Shown here: in pieces, positions 60,559 to 64,000 of the stretch
How positions within the stretch are numbered: the stretch's first letter is position 1
Layout of the letters: each line of letters starts with the position of its first letter
Source of the DNA: Lasiodiplodia sp. COLG20
Taxonomy: Eukaryota > Ascomycota > Dothideomycetes > Botryosphaeriales > Botryosphaeriaceae
Length of the DNA stretch: 64,000 bases
Assembly: GCA_009801085.1 (NCBI GenBank)
Contig: VNWV01000005.1
Location: forward strand, 496,001-560,000
Reading direction: 5' to 3'
The notes under the pieces: model-generated
Databases searched by the model: none
Told to the model about the DNA's origin: nothing
What the model saw: only the letters and a program-made list of their open reading frames with translations
Position numbers and translations under genes: made by a program

Positions 60559-61533
60559 TTAGTTGGGGCAGGCAGCCTGGACGTGGCCGGGCTGCTTGCA
60601 CTTGTAGCAGACACGCTCGTTGGACGTCTCGGACGGGCAGTCGCGGGACAGGTGGCCAACCTCGCCGCCTACAACACAGTTAGAGCCGTTGCGTGCCATG
60701 AGTGGGAAGGGTACTTACAGTTGTAGCACTTCTGGCCCTGGGTGCAGTCACGGGACATGTGGCCGTAACCGCCGCAAGAGTAGCAGGTCTGGCCACGAGG
60801 ACCGCCGCCAAAGCCGCTGCCACCGCCGTAGCCGCCACCGAAACCGCCGCCGTACGTGTTGCAGTTGCGAGCAATGTGGCCGACCTTGCCGCACTTGTAG
60901 CACTCCTGGCCAGCGCCCATGCCGGGAGCACCGCCCTCGGGGCACTCGCGGGACAGGTGACCGACCTTGCCGCAGCGGTAGCAGGGCTTCTCAGCCTGGG
61001 GCTGGGGGCACTCCCTGCTCAGGTGGCCCTGCTCGCCGCAGTTGTAGCAGGTAGGGTTGCCCTTGGTCGGGCAGTCCCTGGCCTGGTGCGAGGTGTCGCC
61101 GCCTTCTCCTCGATTAGCTCAAATTCCCCTCGGCGTTGGCGCAGAGAGCGACGAAACATGCCCGACGTTGAAGCTGGGGCGCGGTAACCAGACAACGTGG
61201 ACAAGTAAAATACACAGGGTGGTGGGAGAGGTGGGCGCTTCACAAAAGGTCACATCGCAGTGCGGTCATCTCGGTCGGTCGCCGCGTGCCGCGCTGGGCA
61301 CGCGAGCGATGGCCGACCAAGACTGCTCGTTGTGGGCGTCGCAAGGACTCCACTCGGATCTACAGCTCAACGAACCGTCCCCGCTGTGTGTGAGAGCTTA
61401 ATGCGAATTTTGTATGCAGTGTGTGCGAGAAGCAGGCAGGCGGAGCGGCGCCGTGGGCATCGCGTGTGCGCTAGAGGAAAGGGCAGGACGTACAGTTGTA
61501 GCAGCCGCGGGCGGGGGGAGCGGAGAAGTCCAT
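60559..61533 (-). CDS. GIS2: CCHC zinc-knuckle nucleic-acid-binding protein Gis2/CNBP
   Basis: Cytoplasmic mRNA- and G-rich-DNA-binding protein that affects translation; yeast Gis2, animal CNBP. Exons are 61533-61494, 61102-60719 and 60668-60559, giving 177 residues. Seven knuckles of the form C-x2-C-x4-H-x4-C are seen: [84 protein letters not shown] and [14 protein letters not shown], with a Gly-rich spacer between the fourth and fifth. Seven is also the yeast number. The first intron is long (391 nt) near the 5' end. Both introns split the second Cys codon of a knuckle after its first base. The start gives [14 protein letters not shown]. Confidence 0.95.
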
Positions 61534-62744
61534 GGTGAGGTGGGTGGTGGGCTGTGACGTTGGAAGTCTGGGCAGCGTCAGTGAGAGAAGCAGTGGGAGG
61601 CGGGTGGGGAGCAGCAGGGCGCTGGGCTGGCGTACCAAAGAGCTGGACTTGGGTCGTCAAAGAGGACGGAGATGGTGCTAGTGCGGAAAGACGTGTGTCG
61701 TGCGCAGAGTGGACCTTGGGGCGATTGAAGGGCAGTCGGACGCTTTATAAAGGCTGGAGGCAGAGAGGCGAAAACAAGAACGGTGGGTGCGATGCGCTAG
61801 CGCCCCGCGGGTACGGAAAGACGTCGGGCCTTTAGCGAGTAGTATCAGTCTTCGGTTTGCACACCCAAAAGAAACTGCAGCGCCGTGTGCGCAGCTGCGA
61901 GAGTGTTTGATGTAGACAGCCTCTGGCTCACCTACGAGCCGCTGCCCGTTGGTGGAGTCTCCGATTTGCCAGATCTGCCCACCCCGCCGCAAGCTTTGAT
62001 GCCCGCGCAGCAAGTGGAGCCGCCCGCTCGAGCAAATGTTGTGCAGGGCAGGCGCACCGGCGGTTGAGGCTCGTGACAGTGATGGTCGCACAGCAGCTGT
62101 CAGCCCCGTTGAATGCACGTGCTGAGGGGTCCGCCACCGCCAGGCTCTCCGCGCGGTGAAGCTCACGACTCGATCGCTGCCAAACAACCCAAATCAAGCA
62201 AGACAAAGCCACCGAAAGGGCATAATAGCGTGCGCCGCAGCTGGGCTGAGGAGCAACACTGCTGATCGAAGACCGAAGATCCTTCACAGCCCTAGGTTAC
62301 CACGCCATCTCGGCTGAGAAGATCCAGATGTTGTTGACCTTGGCGGTTGAGCCAAATGCGAAGCGGTCAAGGCGCATGAAACGTATCGAATATGGCCAGG
62401 ACAGCGGGAGCTTGTCGCATGCGCCTCTCATTCCTGTGGTGGTCACCAAAGGCGTGCCTTGTGTTCTGCCGCCCATTGCTGTCGGAAAAATCTTGCTTTG
62501 CCACCAACTTAATCCTGGAACCTGGAAGAATAGGGCTTATAAAGTCCTGGAAGTGGTTGGATCACTCCTGGGGGCAGATTCGATACCGTCTTGGGCGGAA
62601 GTGCCGATACTCCAAAGTCGATTGCGGCGTTTCGATGCATCTCAACACAACTCACTGCCTAGGAAAGGCGATCTTCGTCACGGAACAGCGGCTTGTAAAG
62701 GCCGCACACACACTCATTGTCCTGCCAACCCAGAGATTTTGTCT
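61534..62744. other. GIS2 promoter and 3' flank of the propeller gene
   Basis: 1.2 kb. A TTTATAAA sequence at about 61744-61751, some 210 bases upstream of the GIS2 ATG, is a possible TATA box. Frames 61678-62187 (minus) and 62328-62768 (plus) have no recognisable domain. Confidence 0.5.
61744..61751 (-). promoter_or_regulatory. Possible TATA box of GIS2
   Basis: TTTATAAA, palindromic, about 210 bases upstream of the GIS2 start codon on its strand. Position is plausible for fungal genes with a leader; no other support. Confidence 0.4.
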
Positions 62745-64000
62745 CTAGGTGAAATCATACACGACTAACGCTTGACTCCCCTCACTCCGTTCTCGCAACA
62801 CAATCACTTTCTCCTCGTCAAATCCAATCCAACCTTTTGTTACAGTTGTCTCATCAAGACTGTGGTCTAGGGCGAGTCCGAGGTCAGAGCTGTGGCCGGC
62901 TTCCGTGTCAGAGGGGTGATCCAAGTCCGACCGGAGAGGGGTCCGTTTTTCGGGTTTGATCCGGATACTCAGCTCCCCGGCAGGATTGCGCCTTCTAGTT
63001 GCGGAAGAAACCATGCCCCCCTCCAGCTCCCAAACGCGCAATTCATCGCCGCGTGAAGTGACGGAGACTGCTTTTCCTCTGCCTCCCACGTGCGCCCCAG
63101 ACACCGATGACGTATGGCCCCATAACCTTGTGCCTGGTCCAATGTTCAACGAGGATGTCGTTGAGGTGACCATGTAAAGAGTAAGGGTGTTGTCTGGGTG
63201 CGAGCTGAGGAGATAAGGATGCGAGTATGAAAGGGACGTTGGCTTAGAACAGATCGGAACTGATGTCGCCGGTGTGCCTGGGTCCGAACGCCCACCGGGA
63301 GAAGGTGGTAGGCTCAAGTTTGAAACTAGCGATTGGAAACCCGGCTGGTCGGCTGACGCGAGCCGTGAATCCACAAGCTTTCCTTTTGGGGTAATGTGCA
63401 TCTCTTGGATACCAACGGTCCATCCGGAGAAATATGTGGGTAAGGCATATGCGATCGATGCCACAACACTTTGCGAGGAATGTCGGATGGAAAGCGATAA
63501 CGGCGGCCAGACGGTATGTGACCGTAGCGAGTATAGTAACCGAGGTGGATCCAAGATATCTTGCTTTCGTAAATCTTGTGACTCCTTGGGAAAACTGTAA
63601 AGTGATAATAGCTGCATGCCAGTCATTGTTAATATGTAAGGGGAAGCAAATGCCAGAGCTGAGAGCATGCCATTGGAGGAGGCAGGATGGCTGTATAAAA
63701 GAGAGAATATCATGCTGCTTTTAATTAGTTGATAGATAGAGAAGCTCCCGTCTTCAAATCCCACGGCAACGTGTTGATGAGAGAGATTCTTTGGGTCTGT
63801 GTCGACGGTCAAGGACGTCGGTGCAGGATGTACGCGGTCGTCATTATTCCCCAAAGCGATGCTCGCGAGAAGGGCTCGGTCTTTCTGAGTCGACCAGGCA
63901 CGCAGCCCAGCAATCGCATCTGCAGTGTAGATGGTGCCGTCGTGCAGGTGGACCAAAATCGGTGGCACGGGTGGCGCCTCTGACAGCGGTATCTCATCCA
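62745..64000 (-). CDS. C-terminal part of a WD40/beta-propeller protein, possibly F-box (cut by window edge)
   Basis: Single open stretch of 418 codons to the window edge; the frame stays open at 64000 and has no ATG there, so the gene starts outside. The sequence has propeller-like repeats: ILVHLHDGTIYTADAIAGLR-AWS, HQHVAVGFEDGSFSIYQL, LSALAFASPYILTMTGMQLL, LSYSHPYLLSSHPDNTLTLY, TRLWGHTSSVSGAHVGGRGK and AVSVTSRGDELRVWELEGG. The blade pattern (S/T-x-D-x-x-L-x-V/L-W/Y) is degenerate. A polar insert with phosphorylatable Ser lies near the C-terminus (HPSDTEAGHSSD) before a last strand (GWIGFDEEKVIVLRE). I recall fungal F-box proteins with this C-terminal architecture, but the F-box itself would lie outside the window, so that part is inference. 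Confidence 0.75.
   Translation of the reverse strand, partial: DEIPLSEAPPVPPILVHLHDGTIYTADAIAGLRAWSTQKDRALLASIALGNNDDRVHPAPTSLTVDTDPKNLSHQHVAVGFEDGSFSIYQLIKSSMIFSLLYSHPASSNGMLSALAFASPYILTMTGMQLLSLYSFPKESQDLRKQDILDPPRLLYSLRSHTVWPPLSLSIRHSSQSVVASIAYALPTYFSGWTVGIQEMHITPKGKLVDSRLASADQPGFQSLVSNLSLPPSPGGRSDPGTPATSVPICSKPTSLSYSHPYLLSSHPDNTLTLYMVTSTTSSLNIGPGTRLWGHTSSVSGAHVGGRGKAVSVTSRGDELRVWELEGGMVSSATRRRNPAGELSIRIKPEKRTPLRSDLDHPSDTEAGHSSDLGLALDHSLDETTVTKGWIGFDEEKVIVLRERSEGSQALVVYDFT

Overview
The window is nuclear DNA of a filamentous ascomycete (Pezizomycotina). The evidence is short GT/AG introns of about 45-120 nt in nearly every gene, single-gene transcription units, and fungal-specific proteins such as the NADH-GOGAT fusion, PHO80-type cyclin, GGC1 carrier, PNS1 and DUF3176. 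Gene style suggests Dothideomycetes, but I cannot fix the order or species. I see no rRNA, tRNA, CRISPR array or bacterial-type operon.

Layout from left to right: YPT1/Rab1 and the mitochondrial GTP/GDP carrier GGC1 (both minus); the H2A.Z chaperone CHZ1 and the 6.5 kb glutamate synthase gene GLT1 (both plus). An AT-richer accessory island at about 16.4-23.7 kb holds two damaged membrane-protein genes, a DUF3176 gene and a large fungal-specific gene, plus a small inverted-repeat element. Then follows a minus-strand run: VID28/GID5, an unrecognised 796-residue protein, a PHO80/preg cyclin, a cupredoxin-like membrane protein, RRP36 and Rab11. After these come a CCCH zinc-finger gene (plus), a Rab4-like GTPase (minus), PNS1 (plus), a THEM6-like thioesterase (minus), a secreted M28 aminopeptidase (plus), RNase H2 catalytic subunit (minus), a small secreted or anchored protein (plus), an arylsulfotransferase-like protein (minus), the CCHC zinc-knuckle protein GIS2/CNBP (minus), and the 3' part of a beta-propeller gene cut by the right edge (minus).

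Most genes are conserved housekeeping functions: vesicle traffic (three Rabs), mitochondrial nucleotide exchange, ammonium assimilation, chromatin, ribosome biogenesis, phosphate signalling, ubiquitin-dependent catabolite degradation and ribonucleotide excision. They do not form one pathway. Neighbours are often divergent or convergent pairs.

The unusual content is: (1) the island at 16.4-23.7 kb, where both genes carry stops that fit C-to-T/G-to-A changes of the RIP type; (2) a dispersed inverted-repeat element in at least three places, one of which appears to supply the last exon of the zinc-finger gene; (3) very short exons of 10-13 nt (CHZ1, YPT1, RAB11, PNS1) that decide the reading frame or start. 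I found no convincing new multi-gene system. Exon boundaries were deduced by eye from splice consensus, reading-frame continuity and remembered family sequence patterns; no alignment was run.
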